Source: Fasciola hepatica
Taxonomy: Eukaryota; Platyhelminthes; Trematoda; Plagiorchiida; Fasciolidae
Assembly: GCA_948099385.1 (NCBI GenBank)
Contig: CANUEZ040000168.1
Coordinates: forward strand, 5,495,001 to 5,559,000
Length of the DNA: 64,000 nucleotides
Reading direction: 5' to 3'
Position numbers and translations under genes: made by a program. Positions 36,506-47,620 of this stretch are shown here, in pieces (the first letter of the stretch is position 1; each line of letters starts with the position of its first letter). The notes under the pieces are model-generated. The model was not told the origin of the DNA and made no database searches. It saw only the letters and a program-made list of their open reading frames with translations.

Positions 36506-38263
36506 TAGCAGTGCTTCTAAATATCACCTCGAGTTAAATTCATGATCAAATATCACGGAGAATTTTAAAATATAGCAATATTTGCCTTGCTGTTCATGAA
36601 AATGGCAATCTGTTATCCCACATTTTTACTCGTTCTTCATAGTTTGCCGACTGTATAGAGTTCCGTCTCAAAGGATAGAGGGACCTTCGTTGACCATGAA
36701 GTTTCATTTGTTCCGTTGTGACATTTCATGAGTTTTAATCGTGCGTGTAGTCGAGCTTGCTCGTGTGTTTCCATGTGGGTATGACGTTTGAAACTGCCGT
36801 ACTCCTTTTTACTGCACCCACCGAAAGCATGTGCACAGTACCACGGCTTGAATGTAAACTGCATCGGCATTTTAGGCTCTGCATTTCAATAACCTAGTTA
36901 GTATTTCAGTGACCTACTGGGGGCAATTTAACCAACAATACACATGGTAAACTGACTAAATAAATACAATGAAAGAAGTTTTCTTGTTCAACTAACATTT
37001 GATGGTCAGCGGATGGTCTTTCATGTCTTTTTCGGAACCTAGTTGGGGGTCGGTGGACGGGCACTGCATTTATAGTAAACAAAATCCTCTTGAGGATCAA
37101 AAGTGGAGGATGTGAAAAAGTGAGCACAGAGCGAGAAAAAGCGGACACTTTTGGGCGTACAGTTAGCTCTCACTTAATTGTTCATCCAATTTCTGCCGAC
37201 AGATGAAAAAACCAACGAGCTTTTGGATTAAACGAGAAATAATCGTTCTCCACTTTTTACCAGTGTGACGCACATCTCGGTGTTCACATGCTCACCACCA
37301 GTAGCACACAATCTCCGTCCGTTTACAATGTTTGATTTGTTGATCTCACATTCCGTGCTTAGTGTAAAACGTGGAACACCAGAACGCGACAGATTAGGAA
37401 AAAAACGAAATTCTCTTTTTGAAAGAAAACAACAACAAACGACCTCCTTGTTTTATTTCCTATCATTGTTTTGTATTGTGCACCTAAAGTTCCACTTCTT
37501 AGATTGCAAAACCAAATGGCCCTGTTTTATTGTATTCGTTTCTCCAGTAAAACCGGGAAATGTTTACGGGTTCAACTTTGTGAAGAAGATTAACTGTGCT
37601 TCGCAATATCGTGTACCAATGGTAATGAAAAAACAAAGTAATTACTAGGGATAATCTGGAAGAGTAATAAATGAATAAAGTTGTTTTGGATATTTCCTGT
37701 GCCACCAATCAAAATTTATTAGATTTAATTTGTTCAGCAAACATTCTGCGGCGATTAAGTGCTGTGTGTGCATCCAACGGTGGTAGTAAAACGGTCATCA
37801 CCGTGGACGGTGGACGTCTATAATTGGTGTTTTATTCCCCCACAATCGGCGGTCGCTTACCCACATGAAAGCCTTTTTGGCGGTGGCCCTTTTCCACAAA
37901 TATTATCTTTGTCTTCTTATAAATAAGGAAAGTGAATGATATTTATGTTTTCTGTACTATGAGAAATACAATCTGAAGCAAAGTTTATTTTACCGAACAT
38001 GTAATCGATCAAACAACACTGAGTTTCATGTAATCGGCATCGTCATGCAAATCTGATTCATGGGACTTTAGACTTTAATTTTATTCTTTGACTGTCATTT
38101 TTTTCAGTCATTCCATCAACGGAACTCCATCATCCAACCGTAGTCGGCACTTTCATGAAGAGCGCTCACTGCTCTTGATGTTCAAATTTTTCTTGCCTCT
38201 GTTTTTCGTAACTGTTCTACGGCCTATAAAAGTGTCACATTTTGTAAACTAAGACTTGAATTT
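36506..38263. other. No supported feature
   Basis: Unrecognised. A 127-codon plus-strand frame at 37265-37648 has no motif and is of chance length. Confidence 0.4.
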
Positions 38264-38755
38264 ACAGCTGTTATCTCGTTTGAATCGAATGGAGCTTGCA
38301 CGGACGGATAGTACACTTTTAGAACCGCATGGTGGTTCTCCCAATGTTAATTTGTCGGTTAACACTGCTAACCTTCAGAACGAGGACACATGGTCCCAAG
38401 TATGGATTTTCATTATGAGTAGTATGGCATTGTATCTGTACTACTCATATCGAAAATCCATACTTGGGACCATGTGTCCTCGTTCTGAAGGTTAGCAGTG
38501 TTAACCGACGAATTACCTTTGGGAGAATCACCGTGTGATTTCAAAAATGGACTCCCCGTCCATGCACTCTTCATTCGATTCAAATGAGATTACAGCTTTA
38601 AACCAACTGTGGAGTGCTCAAGTATAAGGATGATAAGGCGGAAAAGTACCGTATCCGCGTACCTGATGAGCGGCAATAACCGCGAAACCGATCGTGTACT
38701 TCCGGGGAAATTTCCTCCTGTCATCCCGATACAATGCCATACTACTCATATCGTG
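38264..38755 (+). repeat. Hairpin plus ribozyme repeat family, copy B
   Basis: A long foldback occupies 38264-38602. Outer ends: GCTGTTATCTCGTTTGAATC on the left against GCTGTAATCTCATTTGAATC (reverse complement of the right). The inner arms 38357-38424 and 38439-38506 match at 66 of 68 positions around a 14-base loop, whereas the outer arms are roughly 80% alike. Downstream, 38603-38722 matches copy A and contains the hammerhead motif at 38641-38706. The tail 38716-38738 is the reverse complement of the palindrome's own left-arm/loop junction (about 38412-38436). The order hairpin, ribozyme, tail is shared with copy A. No coding capacity. Confidence 0.85.
38641..38706 (+). ncRNA. Hammerhead self-cleaving ribozyme motif (type I-like, minimal stem III)
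   Basis: All core elements occur in order. CTGATGA is at 38663-38669. Stem II is GCGG (38670-38673) and CCGC (38680-38683), closing a CAATAA loop. GAAA is at 38684-38687, then CCGATC with predicted cleavage after C38693. Stem III is minimal (A87-T92, with a C-A mismatch), as in hammerheads thought to act as dimers; copy A suggests the parent sequence was ACCGGTC. Stem I can form from the bases just after the cleavage site (GT, then GTACTTCC) with AC just before CTGATGA and an upstream GGAAAAGTAC, leaving an internal loop on the 5' side. Hammerheads of this kind are known in PLE terminal repeats and schistosome SINE-like repeats. Activity is inferred from motif only; the stem III mismatch may weaken it. 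Confidence 0.75.
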
Positions 38756-41700
38756 GGACTTGAATACCTTCTGTCTTCTGTTGTCGATACAAACCACCTG
38801 GCTATTTTAACTGAAGTCGAGTGAACATTCGATTTTCAGTATCATTGCTTTGCTGACCAAACAAAACAGGTGCTTTATTTAAACTTCGGAGAATCAACAA
38901 CCGCAATGTACATCTGCTGATCTCAAGTACGGAATCAAACCAGCAGTATACCACAATTGTATTATACACTCCCATGCATGTTACCACTCGGCCTTTCCCG
39001 TTTTTCAATCAGAGGTTTGCCCTGGGTCAACACTGACCAGTACGGTCCCTGCTACTCATATGGGCCAAACAATCATGTTATGTGGATTACTAGGAAACTT
39101 TTGTCAAGCCCAATAGCCTTCATGATAACTGGTTTTGAAAGTCTAAAAGCCAGTAAAAGACAGTGTATCTTTTTTGTGAAGCCTGATGAGTAGGCTAAGC
39201 TCAGAAGACTTTTTTCGCAAGTAAAGCTTTTATATCGTAATTCGCATCATTAGTTGGACTGAAAAACCTATTACATGGTACGGTTGAGTATAAAACTAGA
39301 TTTATGTATCTCCATCAGTGCTGATCGAATTCAATCGTCAGCTTTTAGCCAGCTTGCCATGGTTTATAAATTATCCAAACAATAATGAACCCAGCTAAGC
39401 CAGCATCCTCAGGATTATCTAGTTTCAAGGAGTTTATTCTCTGCTCTAAGCTTTGTGATTTTCCTAATATGGCTGCTAATCGAAAAACTGCGATAAATCA
39501 ATCTTCAGTACCACGTTAGATTCCACACATCGATCTCAGAAATAAGTTTCATTGCACACTTCCATAACTTCAGTTTTATTCATAATGGGTTCTTGTTCAT
39601 TGTGTGGTGTACTATAATAAAAAAGGTTAAAAATTTCACCTAGCTACGAGTTCTTGAAGTTTTATTTGTTCTCGACATTTGGGATAGTATACGTCCAACA
39701 TTTCGAGGAACATTACTGGTCCTTGCGAATCGCAAATATTACTGAATATTTTGAAGCTTGCTCAGCAGTGATGCAAGTGTAGTTGAAATAGCAGAACCTT
39801 AGCTAACAGGATGAGTTTTACTGAATCTGGAAAGTTACAGTTTGGTAAACCACAGAGGTAAAGTTTACCACTAGTGGTTTTGTCACTGGTGATCAAACAC
39901 CTAATCAACCACGAATGTTTCTATTCTCCAAGGTGTCTACTATAAGTCCCTGTCATGAAAAAGTGAAAACATACGAACAAACGCAGATAGTAGTATATCA
40001 CCTCGTGATTCAACAGTTATTTTCGGGTTTATGGTAGACTCATGGGGAAAGCTGTGAAATGTTTGACAATAATAAGAGCACCGTCCCCTAAAATTCAACT
40101 TCTCTTCCACAATCCTGAACAAACGGACGCTCAAGACAAGACACATTCATATCAGTAAACAATAGGCAGGAAACATACACACAGTCAGGCATCAGTTACG
40201 TGTTTTCGGGATAAGTGTGGTTCAGAATCTACCGGTAAAAAAAGTACGCCTGTCGTCTTATCGAAGCTAAGTGCGTTGTCCCCGCCATATGTAGTGGGTA
40301 AAGTCGTAGATTTCATACTTGGATAATGCTGATTTTCTCATTTCCCACCAACAGAGCGAAAGCACCATTACTTAAAGAAAAAAACATCTATCATTGTCGT
40401 GGACGTTTACATGTAAAATACAGGCCCAATTTTTCAGTTTCCCTTTTACTGCTTTATTTTCTGGTAAATTCGTTCAATTTCTCAAGCTTTACTGAGATTA
40501 AAAATAAAAAGAAATAACCTTGAATTAGCTAGTCACAAGCGGGTAGTTGCAGATAATGAAAAACATGTGTAAAGATGCAACATTCCATGCCGGGGATGGA
40601 TAGACTCCGAATACCACCGATTCCTACGCAATTCCAACAACACTTGGAGATGATCCAATCTGTGTACCGTGGTCACAAAATAGCACGAGGTGAAATGGCT
40701 CTTTCCTTCAAACTGGACACATTTCCCTCACATTGTCTACCGGAAATGGCCCGAAAGAACTAATAAATATCTCAAACAGAACATCTGTTCTTCAAAAAAC
40801 TTACTAATTCATAATTTTCAAGTTTAAGCTCCCAAACATATTCCTCCATAAACGGTATTTTTTCTTTGTTATAAAAAAATGAAGCACAGGTTGTAGGTCT
40901 TTTGCCTGATGTCACTTTTAGGTTTGAATGTCAGTGCACGTTGAATCTAAAAGGGGTTCAATTACTCGATAATGTCTCGCAACTTAACTTTGAATTATTG
41001 ATCGACTTGGTTTAATTGTTTCCACCCTTGTGAATTCTTTTCCTAACGGAAGATAATAAACGCTGTCATGTTATCCAACGGACCTGACAATTTCCTGATA
41101 AACGTGTACAGAGAGAACCAAAAAGATTTCTTTGGTAAGCTTCATCTCGAATGTCTTTATATTCTTATCTCGTTATTGCCGGTGTATTCGAATTTTATAA
41201 GAACTGAGGTCGTGCTTATCCCCTAACTTGACAAATATCTGTTCAAATGTCTACTGAAACCACTCCTAATCCAAATATTCCATCGAAGATAATGTGTCCA
41301 TAAAAACCCACCTAGTCTATCACATTGAAGTGAAAATCCCAGTTTTTTGGTCAACACAATTACCTAGAGACAGTAAACCTTTTTGAGCCGAACGAAAATT
41401 CCGACGTCATATTCTGTTTCATGGATTATCTCACATCACATGGATTAGTGTTTTGAGTGAAGGGACAAGTTGAGGCAGTTGATCGCCCAGTGAGGTGGAA
41501 CGCACGAAAGGAGTTATGCGTTAACTCCTACCCTTGAAAAGAGATTTTGTTCTCCGGACGTAATCAGCAGGCGCACCAGACATAAAAGCTGTCGTGTTAT
41601 TCTCGGATGTGTCTTTTCTCTGGCAGACTGTTTTTCCGTTGCTCACATTCACGCAGGGTGGATGTTGGGTCATGTAATCCACAGACGGGTGTCCGAATGA

Positions 41701-42239
41701 AATTTGCAAATAGCCTCAGGAAATCTCAAATGATATCGACCGGATATATTGCCTATGCAATGATAAAAATAATAAGCATCTCTGGGATAGAAATGGAGTG
41801 AAATATCCTGAGTTTTCGGAAGAAGTCTTTGATCAACCCAATCATGCTAATGAACCACTGCTTGCTTCAAGTAAGTGTTAACTTTGCTCATGAAAAATGC
41901 AAACAAGGGTCTTCAGCTAAAGTAGTATTGATAAACACCTCAAAACGTCCGTACAAATAATGTCATTATATTATTATGATATTTCCGTGCAACTGATTTG
42001 CCGTCATAAGCACTAAAGAGTTAAAATAGAGCGGATAACAAGAAGTCCATGTCCTAAACTAGAAAACAACCAGTTATAAAATACTTGCCGTTTGTGAAAT
42101 TTCATCTTTTTCAGGGGGTAATTTGGCGACACTCAGCATGATGCCTTTTCTCAATTCCTTATACCAATAGCTTATAGTATCAACTTTGGATAAGAGAAGA
42201 GTCGAGCAGTTATGGTATGCTGCTTCGTACCAGCTCGTT
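38756..42239. other. No supported gene or repeat
   Basis: No recognised feature. A 62-codon frame at 40575-40763 has protein-like composition (QFQQHLEMIQSVYRGHK) but no flanking splice signals that stand out. Confidence 0.4.
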
Positions 42240-43070
42240 TAAGTGGCTTTCAAAGAAGCGAAAAATGAACTATTGATCAAAGAATCTACAAATTCCGTAG
42301 GGGTACAAGTCTTCCCGATAAAGCTCGTTTGATCAAAGGATGATGAAAAAGCACTGGTTATGAGCAATTCTCTGAGCCCATTTTTCGATGCTACATTTTT
42401 CTCGGTGACTGGGAACAAAATGCTTAACTGAATTTCTGGAGTGTTCTTGCACAAAAGCTATGCAGATGATATTTTGTTTTTTACAGATCTGAAACAATTC
42501 AGCAATGTTTGTGAGCAGTTTAAATTTAATTCAAACAGGCTTGTATATTTAATTTGGAGAACAGCGCATACCAGGTGAGCATAATAAACGTCAAACATAC
42601 TCGACGACCAAGCGGGACATTCCAGTCCTCTCTATCTGTTCACGGGAAAGCTACGTTGGTATGTGAATACTGGCATTTTGTGAGCTTTGAACCCATGGCC
42701 TACAAGCTTGAACCAATGGAAACTTTTATTACCGAGTTATAGTTAACCGTTCAGTCGATGTACTCCGACGTGAAGAAAACGTTTTTCAAAACACGTATAA
42801 TCAGTGGCTATTCCGTAAAACTAATCGACATTCATGGTCGACAAAAGCCGAAGTTGAACCCAGTCAGTAAAGAACAGAAGAACGATGTCAACATTGGACA
42901 AGTCTTCGAAGAGATCCACCGATTGGATGATGTCCGTGATAAAGCCCAGCCAAATACTGAATTAACCTCATGTTATCCTCAGAACAGTTGTTATACAATT
43001 TTAGTGAGAAGTTGTTTACATCCAGCAACGCTATGTGTAACCCCGGCGTTTACAACCATGAAACACTAAC
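42240..43070 (+). pseudogene. Penelope-like element reverse transcriptase fragment, heavily decayed
   Basis: This is the only plus-strand PLE. Translation gives MSNSLSPFFDATFF at the GSPLGPLLADIF position, SYADDILFFTDLKQF at the catalytic YVDD (42459-42482, Y-A-D-D, both aspartates kept) and FKFNSNRL. After a frame change come a TRRPSGTFQSSLSVHGKATL block and WHFVSFEPMAYKLE, matching the ...RKPTW...YLHF.SF.PLAYKR block of this family. An internal stop precedes a further 100-codon stretch that aligns loosely with the region after the reverse transcriptase. No GIY-YIG part is visible. One stop and at least one frameshift make it non-functional. A TTTTTTACAG/GTGAGC pair inside it mimics an exon but is explained by the PLE frame. 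Confidence 0.75.
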
Positions 43071-46000
43071 AGTTAATCCAATAACCATGTGGAAAACTGT
43101 AGTTATTCATTGCATAAAGATCTGTTGTGGCAATTTCGTGTCCAATTTACATGCAATACGATAAATTCGACTTGGACTAATCACTTGCTTTTTCCGGTGT
43201 AGACTCCAGTCATCAATCATGAATTTCCACACAGCCAAATCCATAGTGCGGGTGTGACTCATCTCAGCACAACCTTGGATATTGATTATTACATTGCGCA
43301 TGTCTCGCGCACATGATTCGTCCCCATATCACATGACTGTGTTTGACAAGATTACATCTACCTATCACGTTATTCATTGATCAGTAACTGTGAACATGTT
43401 TTCTTAATATATATTTCATGTCTAAAAAATTACCCTATTTCACTTGCCAAATAACAAGTACACTCTGGTGTTAGTTCTCGTGCCCTCTGGTTTCATTTCG
43501 CGCCATTCATTCATTAGGTTTGTGCTGGTTTACTATGATTGTCAAAACAATTTTACATCAATTACACCGTCAGTTAAAAGGGCTACATAAGATGGTAAAA
43601 GTTCTCTGAAATTGTCGTCTTTGTTCTGACAAGCCCGGTAAACGGTACTCATTGTTTCGACGTGCACTTTTTTCTCTCAAGATTTTGTGATTTTACAACA
43701 TCTTGTGCAACACTCAGATTTAATTCAAAGTGATTGAAAAGGCTTCACGAAAGAATACACTCGATTTATAAAATTTACAGGTACTCTCAGTGGGAGATCA
43801 AGCTACCAAACCGGGTTAGTGAGTTAACATTCCTAAAAAGCGAAAAGACGATTCTGTCAGTATTCGTGCCTCGTAGTAGGTGTAAACAAAATGACTCCCT
43901 CATAATTCAAAAATTTACTAACTTTCTATTTCAATTAAAGAACTAAAAGGTGCATTAATTGGGTTCGACAAGCGAGACCATTACTTGGGTATCATCAGGC
44001 GATGAATCAAGAACATTTAAAGAACAGCTAACCGAGTATGGGCTCGCTTTTTCCATGTGCTACTTATATCAACATAAGCGGCTAGTGTTAAAGGAAACAC
44101 ACTGGACTTTGATTTACGGTTAACCTTGCGGCGACGGACTAGTCATGTGACTTTACTCATATACACGGTTTTCTATAAGCACCACAAATTCCATTGTGTT
44201 TTTAGGTAAAGAAGTATAGGCAAAGTGTTGAGTTGGTCATGTGAAATCTCCTGTATCCAAACTTGGTAGATGTATTCTAAGAAGTGAAAGACCAGCAACT
44301 CCATGATCAAGCTTTCATATTTTCCTTTTGCTCAACCAAGGTTAGCGCTCGCTTGGAATTCTTCACTCAGTAACAGGGAATTGTGTTCGTCATCAGTAAT
44401 GCGTCATCGATTCGAAGCTCTCTATACATCACGTAGAATTGCGTGACCATAGTTGCTAAGGTGTTCTTTGGCATTTTACTGACCAGGCTTCCGGATATAA
44501 AGCTGCTAACTTATATTCTCTAAAAAATGATTGGGCAAGGATGTTACTGAGAATTCCATATTTTTTGTAAATGTGTTCAGCTCCAACACTCTTCCCAACA
44601 AGCAAATAAGGTTAGCAAAATGACGAATATTCAATGAAATAAAACGCTGCTTCCCAACGGAAATTCGAACAACCGCAGAGAACAATCGCATGGACCAAGA
44701 GCCTCGAGTAAACAAACAAGGTTGGGGATAAAGCTTTGAATATTGTCCCTGTCAAATGTTGCTGAACTTATCAAATCACACCTTAAAAATGAGTACGAGA
44801 TACAGGCGCATGGTAGCAAAAATTGCCCTAATATACTAAACCAAAAGATTTCGGTGCTGAAATTACTCAGTAGCCTAAATTGTCTTGCCCTTATAAAGTA
44901 GTATCCATCAGTTCCCTCCAGACACATTTCTGGAGACGTATATTAGGAGAAAGGAAGCTACTTACTTCGATGAGTAGCCCTGCGCACACTGAAGCAGCCG
45001 GCTAAACCGGTGTAACGATCGACTGAGTCCATGCAAAAGAGAGAATAATTCAACTTTTTCTTAGATGCTGCGCAATATGATACCGAAGTCGTTCATGTAT
45101 ATCCGTGGGACATATCGAACAAAGATTTGCGCGCTTGACGCAAAGTTTTTAGTTACCTTGGCACTAGTCTGTCTCAGATTGTCTTCCGTCAACTAACATA
45201 CCATTTATATTCCCAATCGCTCGAAGGCGATGGCATAACTTTGCCTATCACTATATGCGTAAACCGGCATTTTGAGTCGTGATCGATAAAATGAAAACGT
45301 TGCTTGCACCTTATAATCGAAGTTTTTCCTCTGTCTGTTTAATTAACTACGCACTAAAATGATCATAGCACTCCGAGTGCTTCGGACATCTATTTTTACA
45401 ATGCGAATCGAAAGAAACACAAATATGAAAGCTCCCTCCAGGTTGAAGTAGCAAGCTTTCGTGAAAAACTTACTTTGTACACGTTTCATTTTCCATATCT
45501 GCTCTGCGAAGATTTCATAGTCTGAGTTATTCAAATTAGCATATAATTTGTCCCACAGGTCCAATAAAGCTCACCTGAAGTTTGCAGATTCAGAGACAAA
45601 TTACTCAAAACTTTACTCATTTATAAACAAAGAGAACAAACGAAAAAGCAAATAAACCAAGATCACGTAAAAAGTTGCATAATTGAGTCAATTTCTAAGG
45701 CATCTAACCGATTTGTTGAAGCGGAACAGAAATTTCCCGGTCACAGCTTTACAACCACGTCATGCACCAGTTCACATGAATCACGTATTTATTCAAAAAA
45801 AAACATTTAGTTATCTGGGTAACGCTTATACATTGCCAATTGGAAGCTAACTTGACAAAAACGTCACTGGTAGAACCCGGTGTTTTGTGCCCGTAAACAC
45901 TCCGGTGCGAACTCCTAATTCATCTGACAGGTTTTGTGGGGTAGAGGAGGAGACCAAAACGATACTTCTGTTGGTAGAATGTCAGACTGGATGCGATAAG

Positions 46001-46133
46001 CTGTGAATATTTGCACGCTCCGCCGACCGCAACAGTGAAGCAGAAAGATTCGATCGGGAGTAACATTCACTCGGAAGTAACCGCACGGATGATCTGGCTG
46101 ATGATACCTTGCCCGTCTCCGGTACCTCCGTGC

Positions 46134-46134
<1 letters not shown>
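43071..46134. other. No supported feature
   Basis: Unrecognised sequence. Minus-strand frames at 44506-44927 (up to 98 codons) show no known motif. Confidence 0.4.
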
Positions 46135-46180
<46 letters not shown>

Positions 46181-46185
46181 CACAC
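46135..46185. repeat. (CA)n microsatellite, about 51 bases
   Basis: CA repeat with one interrupting AA. Overlapping frames (CVCVCV or THTHTH) are by-products. Confidence 0.95.
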
Positions 46186-46660
46186 CAAAGCACACTCACG
46201 TACACGTACGCTGAAGCACACTAAAAATTTACGCTGGCCGTTGCGTATTTGGGAATGGACGAGTAAGAATCAAACTTTGTTGATCTGCTTCAAATAGAGA
46301 TTTGTACATCTTTTTTCCAAACAAAACACACTGCAAGTCGACCTGAAGACCTAACTTACGAAGTATTATCTCGTGACAAGCGGACTTACATCTCGAAATG
46401 TGCTTCAAAATATACGTCAGCTAGTTTTCTAGATTGTACTACAGGAAAGATACCTAGAAATCGTCATATTGCTTAGAATAGGTTGTTTATTTGTATACTT
46501 GAAACATTTGTAAATGATTGCTGAATAGTGCTCACAACGCGCGTTGTAAACGAACAACCGTTTTCGATGATTTCATTCTCAAGCCATAACAATCACATTT
46601 ATACGAAAACGAACTAACGAGAAGAGTTGGAAAAAGTCTCACTAAGTCAGTACGGAGAAT

Positions 46661-46745
46661 TAAGGGTGAGAAGGGATTGAACCGTTGTGAATGACCAGAT
46701 TCCATAACCAGTGCTAATTAGCTAACGTCACCGCTATGCCCGACT
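46661..46745 (-). repeat. SINE-like (tRNA-derived) fragment
   Basis: On the minus strand the sequence reads like a tRNA head: GGGCATAGCGGTGACG at the A-box side and a B-box-like ACGGTTCAATCCC about 45 bases on. It lies immediately 3' of the PLE fragment at 46800-47620 on the same strand. Confidence 0.45.
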
Positions 46746-46799
46746 GTGTAACACAGTTGACTGTTGGTCATGGGAGTTGGACGGCTTAGACTAGTTTTT

Positions 46800-47620
46800 A
46801 CTGCGCGCAAAGCTCAGGTTTCGAGAGCTGGATGACAATTGCCTCGGCAGTTGCCGGTATCTGGAATCTAATTGCTCTTGACACGTGTTGTGAGACCCGG
46901 TAGACGACTTTGAAGGCGGACTGAATGTCGATTGAATGCCCAGTTTCTACCAAATGCTCGAGGATTGAACTGGATACTACTCCATTGCCTCCGTGTCTCC
47001 GCCATCGTGGGTGAAGCTCCCTAATGCGTTTTCATAGCTGTCTTGCAGTTTGACCTGTGTAAGCGGCACCACAGGTGCACCTGAATTGATAGATGATCAT
47101 GGATGAGCTCATCAGCTTCCTTTATTTTCATATCGGACTATTGATAACCTGAAAAACACGCCTCTGATCTTGGATGCATCGAAGGCAGACTTAACCGTGG
47201 CACTCAAAACTTTACAGACTCTATCGGATGCGATACCTCCGTTGAAGGGGAGTCCGACGAATAATACTTTCTTTTTTGCCTGTGTGATTCCCACTGGTTT
47301 TATCCGTTCAGTCCAGTCACTTTGAATAAATTTCTCAGTATAACCTTTGCCAAGTGGCGTCTTCCTAATGTGTGACAGCTCGGCCTTCAGAGTGTCTCCA
47401 GTACAGATATGTTTCGTCCTGTGTAGAATACAGCGTATCAGATTACTTTTGTAACCAAGTGTACATCAACGAACGGTAGGCAGTTTCTTTCTTCCGTTTC
47501 CGTGGTGAACCTGACTGCGGAGTGTGTACTGTTGAATTCGCGTGATATATCATCCTAATTGTGTTGTGCGTCTGTTATGCAAAATATATCATCCACAAGT
47601 CAGCAGTAGTGATCCAGTCG
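46800..47620 (-). pseudogene. Penelope-like element, reverse transcriptase end plus GIY-YIG, inactivated
   Basis: On the minus strand LVDDIFCITDAQH (catalytic position, 47579-47599; Y replaced by L) is followed by FNSTHSAVRFTTETEERN and LPFVDVHLVTK. After frameshifts the connector VLFVGLPFNGGIASDRV appears (frame 47112-47294). The nuclease follows: IIYQFRCTCGAAYTGQTARQL at 47040-47100 is a GIY-YIG core with the second motif changed from YIG to YTG and a stop right after RQL. The frame then resumes with ILEHLVETGHSIDIQSAFKV and ends in LSKPELCAQ. The 5' part of the reverse transcriptase is missing. Confidence 0.85.

Noticed and set aside
42487..42574. Apparent 88-base exon with strong splice signals
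   Set aside because: The open frame is the YADD region of a decayed PLE reverse transcriptase.
46109..46297. THTHTH-type frames over the CA repeat
   Set aside because: Microsatellite translation products.
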